Shown here: positions 35,198 to 47,170 of the stretch, piece by piece
How positions within the stretch are numbered: the first letter of the stretch is position 1
Layout of the letters: every line of letters starts with the position of its first letter
From: Euonymus europaeus
Lineage: Eukaryota; Streptophyta; Magnoliopsida; Celastrales; Celastraceae
Direction of reading: 5' to 3'
DNA length: 64,000 nucleotides
NCBI GenBank assembly: GCA_963580455.1
Contig: OY756965.1
Location: 3,980,501 to 4,044,500, forward strand
The notes under the pieces: model-generated
Database searches by the model: none
What the model was told of the DNA's origin: nothing
Seen by the model: the letters and a program-made list of their open reading frames with translations, nothing else
Made by a program: the position numbers and the translations under genes

Positions 35198-35640
35198 GGG
35201 TTTTTTCCTAAAATAACTCTTTTTAAGAATCAAATTATAACTCTAACTCCACCTTTTTAAAAATCTCTAAAATAACCTTTTTGCCCTATGAAATGTCTTA
35301 GATACCCTCAAATACCATTTCCCCCCAAAATCATTTACCAAAATAAAAAAAACTTAAAAAATATCAAAATTAGGTCAAAACCTTCACTTTAGAATCACTC
35401 TTCACGTTGGAACTTCTCTTGGGCTACATTTCTTGTCTTCTGCAACTCTCTCTCTCTAAGCTTGGAAGGAAGAGAAAGAAAGAAGGAAGAGGAAGAAGGT
35501 TGTCTTGCTCTCCGTGATTATCTCTCTCTACCGTGCTCTCTCATACACTCTTTCTCTACTGTGCTCTTTCACTCTCTCTACCGTGCCTCTCTCACTTTGT
35601 GTCTACTAAGGTACTCTCTCACTTTGTTTCTCTCTCTTAA
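35198..35640 (+). repeat. Left terminal block of the foldback element
   Basis: AT-rich terminus followed by a CT-rich tract (ttctgcaactctctctctctaag...) and ending at a donor-like tctactaag|gtactctctc at 35610/35611. It is inverted relative to 41886-42347 with a few differences. It may act as promoter and leader. Confidence 0.75.
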
Positions 35641-37610
35641 TTTTTAGAGAAATGTATGTTTTGAGTGGTTGAGAACTGAGTGTATTCACTTGGTTGAGAA
35701 ATGACTATTTTGGCTGTGTTGAGAAATGTATGTTTTGAGTGGTTGAGAACAGTCTGTTTCATTTGGTTGAGAAATGTCTGTTTATACTAGGTTGAGAAAT
35801 GTCTGTTTTGATTGGTTGAGAACTTAGTGTATTGACTTGGTTGAGAAATGATTATTTTGATTATGTTGAGAAATGGATAGTTTTGAGTGGTTGAGAACTG
35901 AGTGTATTGACTTGGTTGAGAAATGACTATTTTTGATTAAGTTGAGAAATGCATGTATTGAGTGGTTGAGAACAGCTTGTTTTCATTTGGTTGAGAACTG
36001 CCTCTTTTGATTGGTTGAGAAATGCATGTTTTAATTGGTTGAGAAATGACTATTTTGATTATGTTGAGAAATGCATGTTTTTAGTGGTTGAGAACAGTCT
36101 GTTTCATTTTGTTGAGAAATATATGTTTATACTAGGTTGAGAAATGTCTGTTTTGATTGGTTGAGAACTGAGTGTATTGACTTGGTTGAGAAATGACTGT
36201 TTATACTAGGTTGAGAAATGTTTGTTTTGAGTGGTTGAGAACTGAATGTATTGACTTGGTTGAGAAATGACTCTTTTGATTATGTTGATAAATGCATGTT
36301 TTGAGTGGTTGAGAATAACTTGTTTTCATTTGGTTGAGAACTGCCTCTTTCACTTGGTTGAGAAATGCATGTTTTGATTGATTGAGAAATGACTATTTTG
36401 ATTATGTTAAGAAATGTATATTTTTAGTGGTTGAGAATAGTCTGTTTTATTTGGTTGAGAAATGTTTGTTTATACTAGGTTGAGAAATGTCTGTTTTGAT
36501 TGGTTGAGAACTGAGTGTATTGACTTGGTTGAGAAATGACTATTTTGATTATGTTGAGAAATGCATGTTTTGAGTGGTTGAGAACTGAGTGTATTGACTT
36601 GGTTGATAAATAAATATTTTGATTATGTTGAGAAATGCATGTTTTGATTGGTTGAGAACAACTTGTTTTCATTTGGTTGAGAACTGCCTCTTTTGATTGT
36701 TTGATAACTGTCTATGTTGACTTGGTTAAGAAATGACGATTGATTATGTTGAGAACAGCCTATTTCACTTGGTTGAGAAATGATTGTTTTGACTTGGTTG
36801 AGAAATGCATATTTTTAGTGGTTGAGAATAGTCTGTTTTCACTTGGTTGAGAAATAGATGTTTTGATTGGTTGAGTACTTTATGTTTTGATTATGTTGAA
36901 AATTTCCTTTTTAGACTTGGTTGAGAACTGACTGTTTTTATTGGTTGAGAACTGCATGTGTTGAGTGGTTGAGAACTGTCTGTGTTGAAAGATTGAGAAC
37001 TGCCTCTTTTGATTGGTTGAGAACTGTCTGTGTTGAGTGGTTAAGAACTGCCTCTTTGATTGGTTGAGAACTACATGTTTAGACGTGTGAGAACTGAATG
37101 TTTTGATGTGGTTGAGAACTGCCTGTTTTTGTTGGTTGAGAACTAACTGTTTAGTTGTGGTTGAGAACTGCTTGTTTTTTATTGGTTGAGAACTCACTGT
37201 TTTGACTTTGTTGAGAACTGCATGTTTTCACTTGGTTGAGAACTGCCTATTTAAACTGGGTTGAGAAATGTATGTTTTCATTGGTTGAGAACTGTTTGTT
37301 TTCATTGGTTGAGAACTATATGTTTTGACAATTGACATGGTTGAGAACTGCCTATTTTGACTTGGTTGAGAACTGTCTATTTTCACTTGATTGAGAATTG
37401 CCTATTTTGAGTTGGTTGAGAACTGTCTATTTAGACTTTGTTGAGAACTGTCTGTTTAGACTTGGTTGAGAACTGCCTGTGTTGGGAGTGGTTGAGAATT
37501 GATTGAGTGTTTTTTCTCAGTTGAGACTTCATGTGGGCAATATATGTAGGTTGAGAAATGCATTATAATAGATTAAGAATTGTTTGACGTTTGGTTGAGA
37601 ACTGAATATC
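35641..37610 (+). repeat. Left minisatellite arm
   Basis: About 80 tandem, degenerate units of 24-25 bp. The constant core is ggttgagaaatg or ggttgagaactg; the rest varies around tgttttgactt. Higher-order patterns of a few units recur (the same order of variants reappears every few hundred bases). Confidence 0.88.
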
Positions 37611-37715
37611 TAAACTTTTGTTATGATGTTGCATTATGCAGGATTCCTGATGTGAGTATAATTGTACGTTACTGCGGAGATTGAGAGAAATTGGACATCA
37701 ATTATATGTCCAAAG

Positions 37716-37961
37716 ATGGAAAGAGCAAAGGTGTTATTGGACATTATGTGCGGTATTGGACATTATAATGGGTGAGTATGTTTTCTAACAAATTGTGAAA
37801 GTTTAAGCAACTTAGAACTTAGTATGTAAATTTCTTACTATTGTTTTCCATATATATGTAGGTCAGATTGTGGGATGTTTTGCATAAAGTTTATCGAAAT
37901 GCTTAGTTCAGATGTCCCACTCTCAGAGTTGAAGATACAGGAGATGCCTCTTAGAATTTGA
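37716..37961 (+). pseudogene. Ulp1-like peptidase remnant (catalytic Cys end)
   Basis: Two exon-like pieces, 37716-37771 and 37862-37961, join through a GT-AG intron in one frame. They read ...GHYNGSDCGMFCIKFIEML and stop at 37961. SDCGMFC is the catalytic-Cys motif of C48 Ulp1-like peptidases. The His and Asp parts are missing, so it cannot be active. It lies directly after the left minisatellite, where a splice acceptor (gcattatgcag) occurs at 37641. Plant MULEs of the Ulp1-carrying group commonly keep such a gene convergent with the transposase, as here. Confidence 0.68.
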
Positions 37962-38119
37962 TTGCTTGTATACTGTGGTTCATTTTGTTTTTAACTAACT
38001 ATGAAAACATGATATATGTATGTAACTTTTATGGTTTTATTGCATGTTAATAGATGACCTGAGGCCCTGTCTAGGATTTGTGGTTTTGATATTGTTTTGA
38101 TGGCCTGAGGCCTACATAT

Positions 38120-39260
38120 GATTGTTGTGTATTCTCGACTTGTTCAACACTGTTCTCAACCTGTTCAATAACTGTTCTCAACCTGTTGGTTATATTCTCA
38201 ACCAAGTCAAAACCATAACAATTATTAACCTGTGTTACATTCTCAACCTGCACAAAAGTTATTCTCAACATGTTCAACACTGTTCTCAACCTGTTCAATA
38301 ACTGTTCTCAACCTATGAGTTATATTCTCAACCAAGTCAAATTTTATAACAATGATTAACCTGTTTGTTACATTCTCAACTTGGATAATAGTTATTCTCG
38401 ACGTGTTCAACACTGTTCTCAACCTGTTCAACAATTGTTCTTAACCTGTTGATTATATTCTCAACATGTTTGTTATATTATCATCATGCTCAATAGTTGT
38501 TCTCAACCTCTTAGTTATATTCTCAACCTATTTTCCAGTTATTCTCAACCTGTTCAATAACCGTTCTCAACCATTTGGTTTTATTCTCAACCTGTTTTTA
38601 ACTTTTCTCAACCTGTTCAGTAATTGTTCTCAACCTGTTCTCAACCTCTTTCAACTTTTCTCAACCTCTTTCAACTTTTCTCTACCAAGTTAAAATCACA
38701 ACTATTCTCAACATCTTTCAACTATTCTCTACCAAGTTAAAATCATAACTATTCTCAACCTGTTTTTTATATTATCATCCTGCTCAATAGTTGTTCTCAA
38801 CCTCTTAGTTATATTCTCAACCTGTTTTCCAGTTGTTCTCAACCTGTTGCTTATATTCTCAACCAAGTTAAAACTATAATTATTGTTAACATGTTTGTTA
38901 TATCATTTTCCTGCTCAATAATTTTTCTCAACCTGTTCAATAAATAATCTCAACTTGTTTGTTATATTCTCAACCTGTTTTTAACAGTTCTCAACCTGTT
39001 TCATAACAGTTCTCAACCAATGAAAACAGACAGTTCTCAACCAATTTCGAACATACAGTTTTTAATCAATGAAAACATACATTTCCCAACCAAGTGTAAA
39101 CAGGCAGTTTCCAACCAAGTGAAAATAGACAATTCTCAACCAAGTCAAAACAGTGAGTTATCAACCAGTCAAAATACACAGTTCTCAACCAAGTGAAAAT
39201 ATGCAGTTCTCAACCAATTCAAAAATAGACAGTTCTCAACCAAGTGAAAATAGATAGTTA
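38120..39260 (-). repeat. Inner minisatellite of the foldback element
   Basis: An unpaired third array in the central region, oriented like the right arm. Units of about 22-25 bp share ttctcaacc, but the variable part is different (tgttcaataactg, tgttcaacactg, aagttaaaatcataacta). It therefore shares the core but amplified separately. Confidence 0.75.
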
Positions 39261-39426
39261 TAACCAAGTAAAAACACCAAGTACTATAATGCATTTCTCA
39301 TTTATTAACAAAATAATACAATGTTGTGAAAATAATACAAGGTTCTTAACCGGTCATAGTCTTAGCCTACATTCTCAACCTAATAAACAAACTAAATTAC
39401 AAAGTGATATGATAGACATAAAATTG

Positions 39427-39931
39427 CTAGTCTTCCTCGAGATTGATTGCTTTTTGCTCGGCATCTATGACATCTTCTACCATATTTGAATTTGGCCCAT
39501 CATCATTTGTAAAATCAGGCGTAACATAGATGTGTATACATTTGTATCCACAAACCGCTTCAAGCATATCTCTCATATCGCTTACATTCTTCAAAATACG
39601 GAGACCATACTCTAAATCCATCGTTTTTGGTACCTGGTAGTAGCATGCATATTTTTCATCCTAAATTCTGCTCAATACAGAATTCAATGTCGAACAATGC
39701 CATCAAAGAAGGATCACACTTCATCTCATTTATGAATCCTCCAACGTACTTCACACGAGGGGATTTTCCTGGAATGAATTGTAGGAGCCCATAATGGTGA
39801 ATTATGACTTTAAATTTATTGATTGAACGAACGAACTTAAGCATTATGTCTTCAACGTTACATTTTATTATCGGTCGCACCAACCTATTCATTATCTCCT
39901 CAACGTTACGTTTTTTGACTGGTTGAACCAT
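39427..39931 (-). pseudogene. PB1-like N-terminal fragment of a MULE transposase
   Basis: On the minus strand an acceptor (catttatag) at 39933 is followed at once by ATG. The frame contains an internal duplication (KRNVEEIMNRLVRPI and KCNVEDIMLKFVRSI). A PB1-like region follows: FKVIIHHYG, YVGGFINEMKCDPSLMALFD. At about 39653-39660 a frameshift is needed to continue into DEKYACYYQVPKTMDLEYGL and YKCIHIYV. It stops at 39427 with no MULE core or zinc finger. This N-terminal domain is characteristic of plant MULE transposases. The fragment therefore marks the element's origin but cannot mobilise it. Confidence 0.65.
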
Positions 39932-39964
39932 CCTATAAATGACAACATTTACCAACAAAAAATA

Positions 39965-41885
39965 AAAAAATATACGGTTCTCAACCACTCAACACATACA
40001 GTTCTCGATCGAGTCTAAACAGACAATTCTCAACCTACTCAAAACATAAAGTACTCAACCAATCAAAACATGCATTTCTCATCCAAGTGAAAACAGGTTG
40101 TTCTTAACCACTAAAAACATGCATTTCTCAACATAGTCAAAATATGCATTTCTCAACCACTCAAAATATGCATTTCTCAACCAAGTGAAATAAGTTGTTC
40201 TCAACATAATCAATAGTCATTTCTTAACCAAGTCAACATAGGCAGTTATCAAACAATCAAAAGAGGCAGTTCTCAATCAAATGAAAACAAGTTGTTCTCA
40301 ACCACTCAAAACATGCATTTCTCAACATAATCAAAATATTTATTTCTCAACCAAGTCAATACACTCAGTTCTCAACCACTCAAAACATGCATTTCTCAAC
40401 ATAATCAAAATAGTCATTTCTCAACCAAGTCAATACACTCAGTTCTCAACCAATCAAAACAGACATTTCTCAACCTAGTATAAACAGACATTTCTCAACC
40501 AAATAAAACAGACTGTTCTCAACCACTAAAAACATGCATTTCTCAACATAGTCAAAATAGCCATTTCTCAACCAATCAAAATATGCATTTCTCAACCAAG
40601 TAAAAGAGGCAGTTCTCAACCAAATGAAAACAAGTTATTCTCAACCACTCAAAACATGCATTTCTCAACATAATCAAAAGAGTCATTTTTCAACCAAGTC
40701 AATACACTCAGTTCTCAACCACTCAAAACAAACATTTCTTAACCTAGAATAAACAGTCATTTCTCAACAAAATGAAACAGACTGTTCTCAACCACTAAAA
40801 AACATGCATTTCTCAACATAGCCAAAATAATCATTTCTCAACCAAGTCAACATAGGCATTTCTCAACCAATCAAATGATGCAGTTCTCAACCAAATGAAA
40901 ACAAGCTATTCTCAACCACTCAAAACATGCATTTCTCAACATAATCAAAACAATCATTTCTCAACCAGGTCTCAAACCAAGTCAATACACTCAGTTCTCA
41001 ACCACTCAAAACAAACATTTCTCAACCTAGTATAAACAGTCATTTCTCAACCAAGTCAATACACTCAGTTCTCAACCAATCAAAACAGACATTTCTCAAC
41101 CTAGTATAAACAGACATTTCTCAACCAAATGAAACAGACTGTTTTCAACCACTCAAAACATGCATTTCTCAATATAATCAAAATAGTCATTTCTCAACCA
41201 ATCAAAACATGCATTTCTCAACCAAGTGAAAGAGGCAGTTCTCAACCAAGTGAAAGAGGCAGTTCTCAACCAAATGAAAACAAGTTATTCTCAACCACTC
41301 AAAACATGCATTTCTCAACATAATCGAAAGAGTCATTTCTCAACCGAGTCAATACACTCAGTTCTCAACCACTCAAAACAAACATTTCTCAACCTAGTAT
41401 AAATAGTCATTTCTCAACCAAATAAAACAGACTGTTCTCAACCACTCAAAACATGCATTTCTCAACATAGCTAAAATATTCATTTCTCAACCAAGTCAAC
41501 ATAGACATTTCTCAACCAATCAAAAGAGGCAGTTCTCAACCAAATGAAAACAAGCTGTTCTCAACCACTCAAAACATGCATTTCTTAACATAATAAAAAA
41601 TAGTCATTTCTCAACCAAGTCAATACACTCAATTCTCAACCACTCAAAACATCTATTTCTCAATATAATCAAAATAGTCATTTTTCAAGCAACTCAATAC
41701 ACTAAGTTCTCAACCAATCAAAACGAACATTTCTCAACCTAGTATAAACATACATTTCTCAACCAAATGAAACAGACTGTTCTCAACCACTCAAAACATG
41801 CATTTCTCAACACAGCCAAAATAGTAATTTCTCAACCAAGTGAATACACTCAGTTCTCAACCACTCAAAACATACATTTCTCAAA
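39965..41885 (-). repeat. Right minisatellite arm
   Basis: Inverted counterpart of the left arm, written on this strand as ttctcaacc(a/t)... units of 24-25 bp. The stretch at 40281-40478 is an almost exact inverted copy of 36475-36672, including the order of variant units. Confidence 0.88.
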
Positions 41886-42347
41886 AAATTAAGAGAGAGA
41901 AACAAAGTGAGAGAGCACATTAGAGAGTACCTTAGTAGACACAAAGTTAGAGAGCACGGTAGAGAGAGAGTGAAAGAGCATAGTAGAGAGAGAGTATATG
42001 AGAGAGCACGGTAGAGAGAGATAATCACGGAGAGCAAGACAACCTTCTTCCTCTTCCTTCCTTCTTCCTCTTCCTTCCAAGCATAGAGAGAGAGAGAGTT
42101 GCAGAAGACAAGAAATGTAGCCCAGGAGAAGTTCCAACGTGAGGAGTGATTCTAAAGTGAAAGTTTTGATCTAATTTTGATATTTTTTAAGTTTTTTTTA
42201 TTTTGGTAAATGATTTTGGGGGGAAATGGTATTTGAGGGTATCTAGGACATTTCATAGGGCAAAAAGGTTATTTTAGAGATTTTTAAAAAGGTGGGGTTA
42301 GAGTTATAATTTGGTTCTTAAAAAGAATTATTTTAAGAAAAAACCCA
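41886..42347 (-). repeat. Right terminal block of the foldback element
   Basis: Inverted copy of the left terminal block, with the same donor-like tctactaag|gtactctct at 41931/41930 on the minus strand and the same CT-rich leader. Confidence 0.75.
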
Positions 42348-42560
42348 AAGTTTATCTCCTTTTCTATTTGGACATACTCATCTTTTTAAATTAAAAGAAG
42401 TCTTTTCTTATTTTTCTTAGCTTTAATTACACGATTACTACATAATTTTTAACTAATTTCATGGATCAATATGGATTATATCATTTAGTCCATTAACTAA
42501 GATTTTCTTGCTATATACTTGCATCTCAAGCAAGTGAAGGTACATTGCTAACCTTTTCAG

Positions 42561-43280
42561 CATGATGGTTTGTGCACTTCTCCATTGCATGGTGTCATTC
42601 TTCGGTCTAAAAGGTCATTTTTAATAGGGAATTCTCTGACGAGGGTTAATTATAGAGAAACAAGGAGGAGAAAATCTGATCCCGTGGTTGATATTGAGAG
42701 TGGCGATGATTCTGATGGGAGTGATGAAACCCCTATTATTCCTACTCAACAACCTCAGTCCCAGGTTATCGATGTTGCTGGTGCTATAGAGGATGCTGGG
42801 GTTATATGCACTCAACCAACTCAATCTCAGGTAATTAACCCTACTGGATGTACATTTGATGATGGCCAAAATGTCGATGCCAGTGATGTTGGAATTGGGG
42901 ATGATAGTGAAGGTGGGTTTGATGATGGTAGTGACGGAGGCAGTGAAGGAAGGTTTGATGATGGTAGTGAAAGAGGGTTTGATCATGCTTGGAGTGACAT
43001 GGATGAGGAATACGTTCCAAATGAAGATGCCAATGTTTCATGGGGATTGAGAGGTGTTAATGTTGCCCAGAATGACATTGTGGCACCAATAGAACAATCA
43101 TATGTTCTATTTGGTTGCGCGAGCTCTAGGGGTGCCCCATCAACATCAACAATTGCTCCATCAACAAGTCTCACTCCAGCTATAGCCACTGCTCCATCTA
43201 CTAGCAATACAAGCCCCATCAAATGGACCAGATCCACTGCAACGAGGCAACCTAATGTAACATCAACAATAGAAAGTTGA
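42561..43280 (+). other. Acidic, low-complexity open frame, unrecognised
   Basis: The frame follows an acceptor-like accttttcag and runs to a stop at 43280. It encodes a basic RETRRRKSD, an acidic stretch with repeated DDGSDGG/FDDGSE motifs, WSDMDEEYVPNEDANVSWG, and a Ser/Thr/Pro-rich tail. No domain is recognised. The composition resembles linkers of MULE transposases, and transposon-terminal sequence follows at 43.7-43.9 kb, so I suspect a transposon relic. It could also be part of a host gene. Confidence 0.35.
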
Positions 43281-46200
43281 ACCTCTAGCTCCAGGTATCA
43301 AGCTATGGTAAATGCAATTTTGGATTCTATTAACAAGGGAGGAAATAGTGCATGATTGGCATGATTGGATTTTGATGTTCATTTTGTTCTTGTTTTTTAT
43401 TAGTTACTGATGTGGTGGGACTTTTGGTTACTGGTTGTTGTTTATGTACATTGTGCTGGGAATTTTTAGACCTATCTGGACATTCATATTTGGTTGAGTT
43501 GCACAATATGTATTTTGGGAAATATATATTGAATTAGTGACCATTTTGGTACAATGTTTGGTTTGTTTGCTATTTGAATGTAACGGCCAATACAGATGTC
43601 ATTTTCATGTGGCGACATATTTATATTTTAGCCAAAAATATTGGTTAATTTACACATCAACAAATGACAATCCATGTGGCAGATGGTAGGCAAAATTGGT
43701 AGTTGAAAAAGATGGTCAACTAACGGTCAATGGACACGTCAGCAGAAATTATGCCCGTTTTTATCAAAATACGACCTAATGACTATTTTGGAACAAAAAA
43801 TAAATTGAATACCTAAGTTGAAACAAAAAAAATCTTTCAATGACTAAATTGAAAAATACAAATTCTTTTAATGACAGAAAGTTGACTTTACCCTATAAGA
43901 AAATGAAGATAGAAATCCAGAACTATTATAACAAAGTAAATGTTTCAACTTACAATTCAAATTACAAATATTATAAACCAAGTCAAGATGTTAGTATTCC
44001 ATAATTTTAACTATACTAGTAGAATATCAATAAGCAAGAATCCAAAATCCATTCATTCTTGGACAATCAAAACCGCTGCACCAAAATGAAGTCCAAGTCC
44101 AGGAATTATCTGCAAAACCAATAACAATTATGTACATATATGACATGAATCTAATCATACAAGTAAGAGAAGAAATTTTTATTCATAATATGTAAACATA
44201 AGTCAAATACAAAGCATTAAGAATCCTTCCCTTTGAACTATTTATCATAGAATTATATTTTAACAATAGATCAACCATGAAACACATATTGTCAATTGCA
44301 TATCATGGGCATCACTAATAGCATACCATTTTTCAATAATGTGCCCAATCACTCACATAGACAAACCACATCTAGAAAAGCAAGTAAAGACTGTCTGCAT
44401 AAATACATATTCATGCACATGATGATCGCTCACGCCAATTGGATGATGAAAACTAGAATTTATCCTAAAATCTGTGTGACCTTGAGCTTTTATGTAATTA
44501 TATTCATAAGTAAGTACATATAACTTCAAACAAGTAAGCATCACATTATCAAGCATCACATTATCCAACATCATATTCCATTGCAATATAAAGGTTATTT
44601 ACGAGAAAAATTTAGGCAAACTAATACCATCAAAGGGTTATTAGAATTTTGGAGACATGGTTAGCCCACTCCACACAAACTTCATCTATTTTAGCTTGAG
44701 TGCAAAAACCCTCCTCATTGAAGTATTAACCAAAGAAATAGATTAACAAGACTAAGTCAATTGAACCAATAATATAGAAGTCACTCCTTGAAAAAAATTA
44801 AGATGCTTAGAAAAAAATGTTGGAAGTGACAACTTACATCATGTATTATCAAGAGATATGTTATTTATTAAATCTTTCATGTACCTCATCAAGTAATACT
44901 CGTATTCCATACTACCCGGTTGTTTTGGGGCCTATTTACAATAAACAATTCATTTTAATAAATTCATAAGTAATATGATCACAATAATATCTTCACAATA
45001 GAATGAAGTATATTTACAATTACCTTAACAATTCTTAACATCCTGTGCAGACTCAATTTTTCCTTTCTATTTTGTGCTACGTACATTGATATAACACTTT
45101 GTCACAAAAATCTATTATTATTACTACCATATAAACTTTGTTGATGAAAAAATAATTATATATCAATGTCATAAAATGAATGAAAATGAATACGTACGTT
45201 ATAAGATCTTTTAAATCAATAAGGGGGTCCTCCGCAAATAGGATCCAAATAAAAAACTTTCTTCTTCATCACATCGTAAAACAACAAACAACAAACACCG
45301 ACTTGAAACTATGATACAACACCAAAATAATGCCATATATTGTGTTTCCAAAGTGAGAAAGATAGATAATTGAAACATAAAGTTTATAATATTTAAAATT
45401 ACTTTGGATTATATGGCATTAAGATGAATTGCCCTTTATTGGTTGAAGTCAATCGCCTATAGATTACACATGCTCAATGTGCAATAATTGATGTTGTAGA
45501 AGACATACCACTTGTACATACCAAACCTGGACATATGAATCCAAATTGGTGTACTCCTTTTTTGTCATCCGGCATTAAATCATGCAACATCCTAAAACAA
45601 TGCAAGTGGTATATCAAATATTAGGTAATAGATAAATGTTTTAATTATATTAACAATAGCACAAATGTAAATAGATAAACAAAATTACTTACGAAATATA
45701 AACTTCAATACAATTCACTCTAATCACGCATATTGACATCATAGCCTTGCACTCATCCTTTTTAATATCAGCTCTTACCTTTTCCATTTCATAGACATTG
45801 TCAACAATTAGATACGGAATCCAACCATCATTTGACAACTTCATTTCATATAGAGTGTCAAATAGAGATAGCCTTAATGCGACTGATCATGAGTCAAGTG
45901 GTATAATGTAAGATTAATCATTAAATTAATCAATATGTGACCCACATAATAACATAATGTGATCATGTAATGGCCCACATTTTTACCCATGCCACAATTT
46001 ATCCGTTTTGAGCCCTCCTAAGTACCTGCATGACTTTATCTTTCCAAGAGGTCACATATCTCACTATTGCTTTCACAGAAGTACGCTTAACTACGAAGTT
46101 CTAATGGAATATGATGCCACTACAACAAAAAATGGTTGTGTCATGTTAGGAAATTTTACCAGTTAGATTATAAACATTAAATCTTTTCCTGAGCGATATG

Positions 46201-46430
46201 AGATTTAAAGTATTGAGCCCCTTAGACACTCAATTGCTCGTCCAATACCACCAAATTTGCATTATAGAGACTTATGAAACCAGTCCACTATAGTTGAGTA
46301 CTACAGATCAATTAAAGATTTATAAAGACATGCTGCATATTCCTCATCTCTTCATTGGTTAATTAATATAGAAGTGGTTTCTTATGTAACTCTTACTTAG
46401 ATGGATAAGTGGACTTAATTGAAGAGGCAA
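43281..46430. other. Repeat-rich stretch without intact genes
   Basis: 43.70-43.90 kb resembles a transposon terminus (aatgactattttggaacaaaaaata, ttcaatgactaaattg). A short minus-strand stretch at about 45700-45845 reads NDGWIPYLIVDN...KKDECKAMM and ends at a donor-like site, possibly a gene fragment of unknown family. Short direct repeats (aagcatcacattatc) occur near 44540. Nothing else is supported. Confidence 0.4.
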
Positions 46431-47170
46431 GTAACGGTTTCGCCCCTGTACTTTCAAAAAAGGGTCACTTGAGCCCCTATACTTTTTTTGGACCAAATAA
46501 GCCCTTTTACCTAGCAAAAAAGGCCACGTTACCCCCTATATTTGTTTTCTGTCTAAAAATTGGTGATGTGGCACTTAAGTGCTCACATGGATTTTTTATT
46601 TGTAAAAATTAAATAATGATGTGGAAAAAATGTATACACCGTCGAACCTCTAGCATTCTAACTCTAAAATCTCTAATTCATTTCATTTGGAACTCTAGTT
46701 TTCTAACTCCATACTACTCGTTGTTCTGCATCGTCTTCTTGGAGCTGACAAGCTTAGATTCACTTATTCTCGGTGTTGTTGAGTCTACTCAACTAGGTAT
46801 GTCTTTCATTCTGAGGGTGATGAAAAAGTGTTTAATTCTAGGGATAAGCTCAAGAAGTACGGTAGAGGGTGGCAATTTGTAGCTCTTTTACAGGAGAATG
46901 AGGAAGAGATTGCAACAGCTGATAAGGAGGAAGATAATTCAACTGATGAAGAGAATGAAAATGCAATTGCTGGAGGGGATGCTGAGGTGCAGATGGATGA
47001 TAGCAATGATGAGTCTGACTATATTCATAGTTACTATTTTGACTAGTTACAGAGATAGCACAGAGGAGGATATAGAGCTAAAGGATGAGGCTATAAGAAA
47101 GAAAAGAAGGACGTACAATTTTGAATGTAAGTCTATCATAATCTTCTCCATTTATTATGCTTGAAATAAT
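46431..47170 (+). pseudogene. MULE terminus and transposase N-terminal relic
   Basis: 46435-46560 has MULE-terminal style sequence (cccctgtactttcaaaaaagggtcacttgagcccct). Downstream, frames at 46828-47040 and 46898-47164 together read KLKKYGRGWQFVALL, an acidic run with SDYIHSYYFD, and after a frame change YRDSTEEDIELKDEAIRKKRRTYNFE. This acidic 'DSY-D-STEED' region precedes the core in many plant MULE transposases. The core is not found here. Confidence 0.45.

Larger units (their letters stand above)
35198..42347. mobile_element. Foldback-type Mutator-like element with minisatellite arms
   Basis: A perfect 9-bp target duplication AAAGTTTAT (35189-35197 and 42348-42356) bounds 7150 bp. The inverted ends start GGGTTTTTTC(C/T)TAAAATAA and remain inverted copies for about 2.3-2.4 kb. 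Each arm has about 440 bp of non-repetitive terminal sequence, then about 1.9 kb of a 24-25-bp minisatellite with core GGTTGAGAA(A/C)TG. The centre holds a Ulp1 remnant (+), a second minisatellite and a PB1-like transposase remnant (-). The 9-bp duplication, Ulp1 and PB1-like domain all point to a MULE. Long modular repeat-filled termini recall foldback families such as Arabidopsis FARE (from memory). No complete transposase is present. Confidence 0.9.

Noticed and set aside
36475..37197. Open frames of 65-105 codons on the minus strand (and the mirror frames at 40281-41323)
   Set aside because: They are translations of the minisatellite (repeated Ser-Gln-Pro and Phe-Ser-Thr), with no start or family support.
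35641..41885. Regularly spaced short repeats resembling a CRISPR array
   Set aside because: Units are contiguous and degenerate with no uniform spacers, form inverted arms of a transposon, and lie in a plant nuclear context.
42621..43237. Minus-strand frames opposite the acidic frame
   Set aside because: Low-complexity antisense of GAT-rich sequence; no motifs.
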